Below, piece after piece: positions 18,101 to 29,335 of a stretch of DNA of 64,000 nt. Numbering within the stretch: the stretch's first letter is position 1; every line of letters starts with the position of its first letter. The notes beneath the pieces were generated by a model. It had not been told where the DNA came from, searched no databases, and was given only the letters and a program-made list of their open reading frames with translations. This DNA is from Paracyclopina nana. Its lineage: Eukaryota; Arthropoda; Copepoda; Cyclopoida; Cyclopettidae. Both the position numbers and the translations under genes were made by a program. The DNA is taken from assembly GCA_019096065.1 (NCBI GenBank), contig JAGUCH010000001.1:4774001-4838000 (forward strand), read 5' to 3'.

Positions 18101-21100
18101 AGAGACAACTGTTTCGAGAGTTCTTGTGACTAGTGGGTTAAAAATTGGTTCCATTCCTCTAACGAATTTTTTGCCTAACTTGGTTCTCTTTTTGGGATGG
18201 ATTTGACTCGCTGTGGAGTTGCAATGGCCATCTTAGCATTCAAAGGCCAAAGCGAAGTCGACCTGGATCCATTTCTTTTCTCATCTATTCTATATGAAAA
18301 GATGTCATTAATCATGCCTCAAAATGGTCAGCCTCCAGGCACTCAGGTTTTGGGGCCTTGTGTTTTTCAAAAAGTAATGACCTAATTTCGCTTGCAGGAG
18401 AATCAATATCCCCAAAGGATGTCGCAGGATCAATTGGTCTCCCTGATTCGAGCTGATAGGAAATCTGACTCCGGAGGACCAAGCTTCAGCTCACTCCTTG
18501 ATGGCACTCTCGGCCACCAGCGCCGCCAATTTCGCAAGAGGAAATCTTCAACCTTTCGGGGCGGCCTCAATACCATTCCTGGGTCGCCTGGGACGGATTT
18601 TCCGGTCTATAATTCAATTCCGAATACGCGATTCAATTGCCTGAATGGAAATGTCGGGACTTTGACAAGACCAGCAGGCTTTTATGCGGATGTGGAGACT
18701 CAATGTCAAGTAAGGTCCTCATAAAAATATGTATATGAAGGAGCTCAAGCTGTGCTCCTACTCCATACATGTATGCATTACATGCCCTCTTGAAAATTGT
18801 CACCCATTTTTTGCCCCTAACTTTACAGAGGTAAAACAAGGAGGAAAAGAGGCAACGCCATCATCAGATGCTGCATGTTACTTTGTTGCATTTGCTTGCA
18901 TGTATTAATGAAAAAGCTTTCTGGCCTACTATTAATACTTAAGTATGTTCCAGACAGCTGGAAACAAAGGCTCATTTGCATTTATTCATAAGCACGGATG
19001 ATGTTTAAACTTTTTGGGCTCTTTCATCAAGAATACGTCTCTACATTGCTTTTAAATTAGCATATAGCGAGTCTCGTTTCTAATCGAGCTGGCAATTTTG
19101 CCCATGAAAAGGCCACTCTTATAAAGAAATATGGTGCATCGAAATAGATTTTGCGAACTTTTGAAAAGAGCTGGCTGGCATGATATGTATCATTGACGGA
19201 CGGCGTATTTGAAAGGCTGGCTTTTATATGCAAATTAGTGAAAGTCGCTGAATATTAATACACTTCTGTGTCAAGGCCAATCACACTGTGCATGTTATGA
19301 TGAGTCAATTTTAAGGAGCTTTTTTTGAGCTCTTGCAAAATATGCGGGACATTTTTTGATATTTTACGTTACCAAGCAAATTTCATGAAGAGAGCGGCGC
19401 CACAAATCTTTACTTTTTTTGCAAGAACGCTGAGGACGGCTTGTGATATAAATTTTGCTAAGATATTCTTTGTTGTGCTTTGTACGGTCAGCAAGCTTCG
19501 TCGTATTATGGCAGATCCCATTTCATAAATAGAAAGCTTTTCTGTAATTATGGATCTTGACTTGCGTGATGCAATGTCAATTTTCGTTGATAGTATTTTA
19601 CTAGAAATCCACCACAGTGTGCATCTCCACAGAAAGTTGCGGTTCATTAATCATTAGCATCATCAGCCTCACAGAATATTTCTTTTTGTATTCTTAGACT
19701 TTTCACTACTGCAGAAAACTATATTTTTCTCGTTTACTTGAATAGGTGTATCATTATTGTCACTTTGATGGACGACAAGACAGTTTCCTTTGTCCAAGAG
19801 GAACCATGTTCAATCAGGAGGTCTTTGTTTGTGATTGGTGGTACAATGTCAACTGCGAGGCATCGGAATCCCTTTACAGATTGAATGATAATCTATACCA
19901 GCAGGTTCGTGAAAGCTATTTTCTCATCTTCTCGCACAAAGTTTCCGCTAAGTAATAAGTTATGGCACCACTTTTTTGCTGCTCAAAGATAGATGGAAAC
20001 ATCTCTCCCTCTTCCACACTATTAAAAATAGATTTATCTCCCTGAAAGCTAAAGAGGCGACGGTAAATTCTGGCGCAAGTTAACAAGCAAACCAGCTCAC
20101 AGGTAGAAGAGAGTATGATATTTTCGTAATAAAGTGGCGACAAAATATGTGACAAGCCTCGACTTGTGTGTTAGCGGCTTGAAAGACTAATTTTGTCTGA
20201 TGCTGAAAGTTATATTCAATTTTAAGGGAAGGAAAAAGAAAATGGCCTAAAAATGCTAATATAACGCTCCCCTCTTATTCAACTAGAAGTATTTTTTGAA
20301 GAAAAGTTGCTCCATTGGCATACCAGCGCAAAAGGAGCAGTAAATACTCCAGAGTTAAAATATGGTGTTGCACAACGTCAAAAATACAATTTCATTTTAA
20401 AGTGCTTACTTTCATTAGCAACGACGAGCCCTCACTGGTCTTCTCATATTTTTTCGGCTGCTTTCTTTCAACACCAAATGGAGAAGACTTCTCTGGGTCA
20501 TCTAGTTGATAGCCTTCGATGAAAAGAACGAGCAAGCTCGATAAAATTCTAGCAATACCACTAGTCTGGTGCATTTCTTTTTGTTATCTTTTCGGCCTTT
20601 TCAGGACAATAGAGGCTTTGGAGGCGTGCTGCCTAGAGGCCATGGTAATGACGGACTCTTACATGACCTCAAGAGGCTTTTGGACGAGGCCCGAAATTTT
20701 GACTTGGAGTCTGACTTTAATGATGAGATCAAACCCAGCACTTCACCCAACTTTTTCAAAGCAACATCACCACCTTCCAGCATCATAGCCAAGAGAAAAA
20801 GTCTGCCTCGCCAGAACTTGCAGCAAAAGCCTCAAAGGCTCGGGAAAAGGCCACCTAGAGTCCTCCAAGCTACCACAATTTCAACGCCAACTCCCACTCC
20901 CACTCCTGCTAGGCCCAGAAGAAAACCCAGGCCCCTTAGGTATACTATCTAAGAATTTTGCATTGTGTCACAACAAAAACAGTTTTTCCGAGCTTTGTAT
21001 TTGAGGTATCTAAGAAAGTGTTAGGATCAGGATTGCTTCTCCGAAATTGAGCTCAGCTGCGTTGCGTAGCAAGTCCATTGCACAAGGTTTTTTGCTGATC

Positions 21101-24100
21101 TGCTGTAGGTTGTCGCGATGGTTTTTCGATATTTCCTACTAGTTGGGCAAAGTTGTGTTGCCATAGGTATTTGTTTTCAAACATATGTAGTATACATGCT
21201 TTCTCTAATGCAGCTGGTGGCGAGTGCTATATAGTTTCTGTGATAATGCTAAGTTATTTAATAATGGACTAATGCACATTAGCTTGAAGTACTGCGGCGA
21301 GCACCTTGATTGCAGCGAGAAAAGTCCTACATGATTTAATTTTATGCGCTTGTGTTGATGTTGTGTGTTATAAGAGATGCTGACAATACTGCTACGCACA
21401 CTAAGTCAATTTGTCATCATCCATCACTCGGATTCCGTACTTGTAGAGAGCACCCATCTATACTGGAGAATGACTGTATGCTTCATTGCCAAATAAAACT
21501 CAGGCTTTCTTGCTCCTCTGTTGCTGTCGTGAATTTTTTTTCCTCCAAGCAACAGCTTTTTTGGGGACGGTCAGGTCGTGGACTCGTTGTTAAAAAGTTG
21601 TGTTTTCGACGATAGCCCAATTAGTAGACAAGCTGTTATAGTAGTGTGCGTTATAGGAGCAGATGGAGTCATCGACTTTCTCTGGAAGTTAACAAGGTCA
21701 CTCTGAGAGGAGCACTTGATGCATCTCTCAGGCAAAATAGTATCGTGCTTGCTTTTATTCACAAGAATGAATCATTTCATGGCTTAGCTTTTTTAATGCT
21801 TTTTATACAATTTGTCTTTATGAGCCATGCTAAATTGCAAGCTGCTGAGGCGAAAGACATAAACCATTTTCATGGGCCTAACTACAGCGTTTACTTATAC
21901 TACCCGTTGCGTTCTTTAGAATACATATGATGAATGATGGTACCTAAAATTCCTCTGTTTCTTTATTGCAGGCAAACAGCGCCGGGGCTCGCAATCACTA
22001 CGAGCAGTCCATTTAGGTCCAACACTCTGCAGGCTGCCCCAACTATGAAGGGGTCTTTTTATGACCCCAAGAACGATTTGATAGTGTCTTACAAATCAAA
22101 GCCAAATGGGGGAGTGTCTGTGTTCTACACCGCTCCCAAGTCCAATAATAGGGATTTTATCAATAGGTAGTTGCTCATTACCTAATGGAAGAAGGAGTGC
22201 ATCTGTAATTTTCTTTTTTGTACTTAAGGATAAAAGATCTCATCCAAAGGGAACAAGCCAAGTTGGCGCAAAACATCCAATTAAGAGAAGAAGAAGTAGC
22301 AACCACCACTCCAACTCCTTCTGCTCACTCTATAGATTATGACTACAAGGATGACTACTACTACTATGATGATGACGACGACGAAAAGAGAGGCCCAGTT
22401 CACAAAATTATGCGGGGAGAAGCTGTCTCAGACCTCAATGTAAACACTGTCGACGAAGACTATGACCAGCAGTTCAATTACTACTCAGATGACGGCGAAG
22501 ATCCTGAGCACATGAAATTTCTCGAAGAACAGCCGCCCTCGTTTCAAACTTTTGCGTCGGCACCCATCGTCGACAAACCAGTCAAACACGTGTTCTCAGA
22601 AGACTACTATTACTACGACGGAGAAGAGCCCAAGGTTACCACTGCCGCACCTGCACAGCAGTCTCCGTTTCGCGACTACGATTATGAATACTACAGCGAT
22701 GATGGTGGAAAGCCGAATAACCAGTTGAGCAGAAGAGCTCTGAACAAAGCTTTGAAGTCTTTGCTCACGCCAGCTGAAGAAGGTAAGCCAGCTAGAAGTA
22801 GAACTAACATATTAGCTGTAGATACTGACACTACCACTCCACCTCAATTCAAATCGAGTACCTTTTCCAAATCTTTTCTGCCTCTCTCACCGTCGACGCT
22901 ATTGTATTCGTTGCTGCCTCCGCCCCGAAAGTTTGTTGCCAGCCATCGCTTCCTTGAAGAGGAGGAAGAAGGAAGACAAAAGGGCGAGCACAAAGCCCTA
23001 AGAATGGGAAGAATGCCTCAAGAAGAAGCAGAGAGGGTCAGGCCCTGGTGGTCAAACCCTGCAATCTTGGGAGGCAAAGCTCGCATGAAGCAACAACTAC
23101 TCCCGTTCTCACCTGAAGAGAATATAGAGAAGAGGAACGACTACGAAGATAGTGAAGGAGATGTCCACCCACTTGAAATTCCTGTCACAGTTGCTCCCTG
23201 GGAATTTCTCCTTCAGGCAAGCCAAGGCCCGAGCAGCAGTACAGCCGACAAAAATAGAAGACTACTGCAGCAGCGGGCCTCATTTGGGATCAATGGCCCA
23301 GAAGTCATGATTGGAGCAGGGCCAAATTCCTCTGGACAAGTGGATGATTTGGTCATCAGAAGCACGTTGTCATCACTTTTGCTGCAGAATGAGAATTATG
23401 AACTTCGCGAGGCGTTTGCACCAAAGAGGCCGAAGAAAAGGAGGAAAAGGCCGTGGCTTAATGACCCGAGTGGGGTTTTGAGTGAGCACTTTGCGAAACC
23501 GCCACATTTGCTGGAGAGTCAAGTGTCTAAAAGGCTGGGAAAGGCCAGTGAGCCAGCTGTAAAGAAAGCAAGTCTCCTCCTCCCTAGGAGCCAAAAAAGA
23601 AGAAGGCGAAGGAAAAACAGAAGAAACTCGGTGCAGGGCGACGGGCCCCCCCAAAAGCAGCGCCTCAGATTTGGCATGAAAGAAGCCACAACGACTACCA
23701 CTGACAAGATAAAGAGCTTAATTAGGAATGTCTTTGAAGACCTTGATGAAATGGACACTCTAGCCGAGCCCAAAGAAACCTCGACAGCCGGCAATTTCGC
23801 GGAGGAGATGGTAGAAAGACCAGAAAGGATAACTATAGGATTTAATTTAACTCCCGACGCAGCAGATGTAGCAACTACGATACAGCCTCCCTTACACAAA
23901 CTGGAGAACACTGGGGCAACTTGGGCCCATCAGCAGCTAAGTAACACCGAGGCAGCGCGGGTGCGTCAGCAGCATAGTACAGTCAGGTCATGGCACCAAA
24001 AATTGCACCTAGCAAAACTGGCTGCTTGGATGAATGCCAAAGCGAAGATGGAGGCGGCCCACTTAGCTAAAAGTATAGTTGCTTTGGAGAGGAGGAATGC

Positions 24101-25817
24101 GGATGATTATGATACATTGCCGCAGGGTGAAGAAGCCAAACCAGATCATGATAGAGCAGCAACGCAAGAGCCGCCTACTACAACTACTACAGCAACTCCA
24201 ACGACTCCAGAGGAAGATAGCATAATGCCTTTAGATGACATCCTCCTTGACTTGGGAACGATTGCCATGAAGAAGGGGAACGAAGAGGGAATGCCTATAC
24301 ACTCATTTGAATTTTTTCCCAATAGCAATAAGACGATGATGTCAGCCAACGAAAGCCTCCCCTCGATAGACGATATTGATGTCCTTCCTGATGGAGATGG
24401 CTTCATCAATGGTGATTTTTACGATGACGATTTTCCGCTTGTTGATGACGCTGTGATAACTTACCAAGAAAACGAGAACGAATGGTTTTACGAGGAGGAG
24501 GAGGACGACGACGACAACCACGCATCCAAAGGCGGTCCACCGGGAATCATCATCCATGATGGCAGCAACAGGCATGCTGCTGACCACGTTAACTTTCACC
24601 AGGACGATTACTATTTCGGGGACACCCACAGGCCGCCGCCGTTGCCATTGTTGAAGCACCCAGGCGAACACAAGTTTCTCTTGCATGACAACTTCAAACA
24701 AGAGGAGGCTGAATGCTTTGTACCCTCGTGTTCCCACAAAGTCCGTCCTCAAGATGACTACTACAACAACAACATTGAGGAGCATCGTCATTACGCGCCA
24801 CCAGCTGAGGCCTGGAAGCCTCGCCCAACTCCGAGAATAAAGACTGTCTATCCCAACCTGATTCCCAGGCCAAAGCCGCCGCATCTTCTGCCAAGGCCTA
24901 CTGCGTACATAGCCTCATCAACGACTCCGGTTCCCCACGCCGTTGATGGTGGCTATTATCCAGAAAAGCACTTTTATCCTCCCCCTCGCCTCGAATCGGT
25001 TGACTTGGACCTGCTGATTGAGAAGCAGAGGCACGAAGAAAGCCCCCATCTGACTGGATCCCATCCTCTCGACGTAGCTCACCATGGCAGCATTGGCATT
25101 ATTGTTGACAAGTCCGTGGTCGTCTCAACACCCCCGCCAACGCCAATCACGCTGACCACCCTAATTGCCAGAGAGTCGCCGATCACGTACTCGAACTCGC
25201 AGCAGGCAATAACGTCCACGCTTCCCAGCGAATTTGCTACTACTACTCCGAGGAGCACTAAAAGCCCAATTGTTGTACACTCAAGCACGACCACCACCAC
25301 GGCTCCGCTGGTTGTTCTGCTGCACAAGAAAAACCAGATCTCCGATGCCATAAAGCCTAATGAAGATGAAGGCTACAAGACGACTGCTGCCACACCAATG
25401 CACATTGCTACCACTTACGTACCACCAAGCGTTTCACCTGACGTTATTATACATCCAGCAAGTAACTCGGCAGCAGCTGAAGAGGAGGCTCTTGGGGGCT
25501 CGTTTTCCTCAAGCTTCCTCTCTCGATTTCCCCGAATCTCGTCAAGCGAGGGGATTGCTGTAAATCAAAGCCCATCTGCAAGCCAATTCAACGTCGTGAC
25601 TGCACTTCCTGGAAAGAGCGTATCTGCGAAAGCAGCATCCAATAATTATGCTAGTAGTACCAACTATGAGCCGGGCTCGAAGGTGGTCAGCGAAAATGCA
25701 CCCGACAGCAGGGATGGCTTCCAACTAAGCCTATTAGTGCCTTGCCTGGATCCAGCAAGTGGCCAGAAGAAAAACTGCTTGCTAGTCAGGAAAGGAAACG
25801 GTTCTTCCCAGAAATGA
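15151..25817 (+). CDS. Long secreted cuticle protein with one CPAP1 chitin-binding domain
   Basis: Model, all junctions in phase: 15151-15181, 15999-16174, 16223-16365, 16731-16924, 17178-17332, 17400-17490, 17561-17610, 18398-18709, 19746-19904, 20605-20939, 21972-22166, 22229-25817; 1,809 residues. Exons one and two join into a signal peptide (MKPFHINSCIGLFYCLLC...). The exon pair 18,398/19,746 encodes the core: PGTDFPVY lead-in, GFYADVETQCQ, and six cysteines spaced C-x21-C-x5-C-x10-C-x12-C-x7-C, the CPAP1 form of chitin-binding type 2, so it should bind cuticular chitin outside the cell. The 3.6-kb last exon is disordered, rich in Asp/Tyr runs, Thr/Pro and basic stretches. The CPAP1 part from 18,398 on is firm. 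Joining the seven upstream exons rests on the missing signal peptide, matching phase and a GTAAGA donor at 17,611; exons six and seven are the weakest, and 15,151-17,610 could be a separate secreted gene. An AATAAA lies near 25,922. Confidence 0.75.
17611..18397 (+). other. Intron or intergenic stretch before the CPAP1 core exon
   Basis: It contains three CAGCTG E-boxes in 7-bp steps (18,069-18,088) inside a CAG/CTG-rich patch, and repeated CACTCG words around 17,770-17,822. If the upstream exons are a separate gene, this is the promoter of the CPAP1 gene. Confidence 0.5.
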
Positions 25818-27614
25818 ATGGATTATTGCTAATCTGCTCATGCCACACGGAACAAGTACAAAAGAAGCATTCACGCCTTATAAGAAACCACAATTGTTCA
25901 AGCTGTCTTCGCCGACTTGCTAATAAAGTAGAGGAGGGCCTTTTATCAATTTCCATCTCATGCATTGCTAATGAGACGACTTTAAGGGATGGCGCGTAAG
26001 ACACTCGCTATTTATCTAGATCAGCAGAGCTAATGAGTGTTTATCACTTACAACGGCAATCCTGTAATTTATGTCTGCACCACGCTAGTTTTTCTCCTCG
26101 GAACCTGTACAGTTGTTGGCACAAAAGATCTCGAGCTAGACAAAAAGAAAAGGTATTGGAATCCCATTTCTAGTGGAGGAAGAGGCCACCATGCAAGGTG
26201 GGAGGAGGAGTGGCCTAAAAAGACTATTTTACAGCAAAAAAATGATGGTAGTAGTTGGATGTATTATGTGTACTACAGTAGTTTATACTATATGCGTAGT
26301 AGTGCTCTTCTGCCACAAAATATGGGACCTGAATACATGGAAGATGAAGTTTGCTGCAGTACCTCAAATAATAATAACCACGCGTCTCCTTGAGTAGGTT
26401 TGGCCGAGACGCGTTTCTATTTTTAGAGATCGCAGCCTTGTCTGAGTGCAAGAGGCAAGGGAAAACATCCCACTTTTACAAAAAGTAATTACCTCGGTGG
26501 GGGGCCCTTTAGCTGTGAAGATGGGCGCGCTAGTTAATGGCGTATAAAATTACTTTTCCATCAACCTCTCACATTGACCTAGTATCTCACTATCTAGCTG
26601 TACCCTCATTTTGAATGAAAAGATAAAACCATCTTTTTGAGTTCACTTCCTTGCCTAGGGCTAGCTATAAGAGCTGCTAATCTCATGCCATATTTTAACA
26701 GAGCTCCTGCGGGATCAAGTTTTTCTGTACTTTCTTTGCTATGCATGATCACTTATGGTTTTTTCAAGTGCAGCTACTTATTACCCAACCTGAGAACTGA
26801 ATCCGGTTTTTACCTTTTCATTGGAAAATAATGGAGCAATGTGTATCTTGAGCTTTCTTTTTTAAGAGAGCAGGAAAAAGAGGTCCCAATTTATTGCAAA
26901 ACGTAATGTCTTCGCATGATGGTGCATGAACTGCTGCCAAATTTTTCATATATTGGATACTAGCTGCAGCTATGACTTTTCTCGAGCCCTCAAGATAAGA
27001 GCAGCCTGAAGTTCTATGCCATTTCCTTTCATATTGTAGCTGCTAAATTATGCTACTATCTTCTTCGCCTTCTTTGACTAGAGCATGAAGTAGCCAACCT
27101 TTTTCAAGTGGAAAATGCCCTTCTTTTGATCTGTGGCGTGCAACTTCTAAAATGTCCATTTTTTGCATGATGAGATTGACTAAAGGGGCTCTTTTTAGTA
27201 TTTCCGTCCAGCTTTTACCACATGAAGCAGGACTTGATTTAGCAACAAAAGAGTAGGTTAACATTAAAGACTTTAAGAGGGCAAAAGAACAATGTGCAGT
27301 AGGCTGGTGCACTGTGAAAACTTCCTTTGCAGATGACACTTTTTGTATTGGTGCCAGTTTTTCAGGACCGAGAGTCGAGAAGTTCCTTGCCAAACTTCTA
27401 CCCGTAATTGACCATAAAAAGAATACTAATCGAAGTATTTTCTAATTTAAATGAAGCACTGGTTTTTTTTATCTTGAAATCAAATAAAGGGCAATTAAAA
27501 GGCGTGGAAGCTTTTTGATTCACTCCTGATTGAATAGTGCTATTCAAATGAGAACATGCATGATGCATCAACGGCCGATGTCCTTGCAGTTATTCCCGAA
27601 CTAATGCTTTGGCT
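25818..27614 (+). other. Intergenic region after the long CPAP1 gene
   Basis: It holds the AATAAA near 25,922 that probably ends the CPAP1 transcript. Two moderately long open frames (26,037-26,393 plus, 27,043-27,393 minus) lack an initiating ATG and good splice context. Nothing else is recognised. Confidence 0.5.
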
Positions 27615-29335
27615 ATGATGTGGTATAACAGTTATACTTGGCTGGTATTTATCATTCTGCTACTGCAGCCGCAGTCATACCCATATAATACAAGGTTCAT
27701 GCCTTAGTGATTCCATTGTCCCTCGGCCAAAAATGCAGTTTCTTTGCTGCTCTAGTTTCAAACGTCACCTTCATAATGTGGTATTTTCCTTTTTAGGCCA
27801 TCCTCTCAGCCATTTTGAGCACGCAGATGTGACTGAAAAATTGGAAACAGTCAGACCTACAGTGGAAGTGAAAACATACAGCTCTTTGGGTAACTTATAA
27901 AATACTTTGTTATAAAGCCAAATATTGTCCAAACGCCCATTATTATCGATTTTGCTATTCCTAATTTATCTAGCCAATCGAGACGTAGTTGATCTAAACC
28001 TCGTTCAATTCTACCCAGGTTATAGGCTAGACTTACTAAGATTATCTTTTCTTGCGTTCGTTCTCGAAAATTGGAGCATATTCTTTTTCAATGTAATAAG
28101 AAGTGGCCAGATATAGAATTTTGTACTCACTTCTTCTTGAATAAGGGAGGCGTTATTGAAGGGCCTCATAATGCCAAGATTAATTTCACGCCTGACAATC
28201 AGCTTCAGTATGTTTTAATTTCGAGGCTCTCTCGAGTCATTCCGAATCCTTTTAGGGATGCTTAGTGCATCATCACAAAATCTGTTTAAACCCCAAAAGC
28301 TTTCAAGTCTAGTTCAATTTCTTTCAAGCGAAAAATGTCAAGGACAGTTTATATTTAGGCGAAGCCCAAAGGCTCCAAGCAGAAGTTGAATCTGAGCTGA
28401 GGCCAGAATTGCCAGCCAAAGTGGAAGAAGAGAAGTTGGACTTTTTCACCCTGTTGGCCACAATGAGTCCTCAGATGCTACAAACGCACAAAGAAAAACA
28501 AGGTGCGTGAACAGACCCGCTAATTGGTCAATTTTTCTCTAAATGCACGCACGAACAATTGTATCAGCTTTGGGCTCTCAACTGATTTCGTGTCTGGCTG
28601 CTATGAAAATAAGCATCAAAGTCAAAGCGTATTTGCAGGGACTCCAACTTCCTCAATTTGGACAGGATTTGGTCAACAACAGAGATTACAGCAACATCAA
28701 CAACAGAGGATACACAATAGAGCCTTAAATGTGGCTCCTGTTCCCAGTTTCCACCAGACAGAAGAAGACGAAGAGATTTTTGAGTTTAGCGATGCTGAAA
28801 ATGCGCAACACCGAATAGAACAAATTACGCAACCAGTCTTGTTTCCATCTGGTGAGCCATCAGAGATTCATGCCGCAATTTTCCATAATTTGCCTTGTTT
28901 TTTCCATACGTAGGTCAACGGTCTTCAGTTTTGACTGACAACAACAGGCATCAGCGTTTTCTGTATTCAACGAGCAATAGCATTAGGCCTGGTGCTCCTA
29001 ATGCAATATTGGCTCCTTCTTCAGATGTGATTGTGGGCAAACCAATGCCCCATCTCACCCAGCAATCATCAGGTGTCTCGGAAGAGGCCAGAGGCCATCA
29101 TCAAGAAATCAGGATTATTGGATCGAATTGCTTTTACCTCTCCGATAATATGGGTATTGAATTAATAGGACCAGCTCATGTTTGTCAGGCCTTGAGCAAT
29201 CCCACGACCCCAGTAAAAATTACTACCACAAAGACCCCGCTTCTAGCAAAAGCCGACGAAGGCTCTTCTTCCACTTCGGTATGGGCCACTTTGAAGGCAT
29301 TGCCAATATTGGGAAAGCTACTCGAAGAAGGATAA
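27615..29335 (+). CDS. Secreted protein of unknown family, five exons
   Basis: Exons 27615-27694, 27810-27889, 28359-28502, 28639-28851, 28914-29335 give 312 residues; every junction has GT-AG ends and matching phase. The first exon encodes a clear signal peptide (MMWYNSYTWLVFIILLLQP). The mature part has Gln-rich and acidic stretches (QQQRLQQHQQQR; EEDEEIFEFSD), a Thr/Pro-rich part and a hydrophobic tail; cysteines are few. No domain is recognised. The three last introns are phase 1, as is usual in extracellular proteins. The first junction uses the second AG (27,808-27,809) of the acceptor region because the first would lead to a stop. AATAAA at 29,464-29,469 fits the 3' end. It follows the long cuticle gene on the same strand; a role in the extracellular matrix is a guess from context only. 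Confidence 0.65.

Noticed and set aside
18197-18385. Short ATG frame as first exon of the CPAP1 gene
   Set aside because: It could splice in phase through a 51-nt intron (CAG|GTTTTG), but the peptide has no convincing signal sequence and the donor is weak; the upstream exon chain with a real signal peptide fits better.
26037-26393. Possible neuropeptide precursor (hydrophobic start, KKKR site)
   Set aside because: The frame begins right after a stop with no ATG, and AAAAG|GTATTG inside it looks like a donor; no known peptide is recognised.
27043-27393. Minus-strand frame of about 116 codons
   Set aside because: No initiating ATG, no splice support, no recognisable domain; probably chance in AT-rich DNA.
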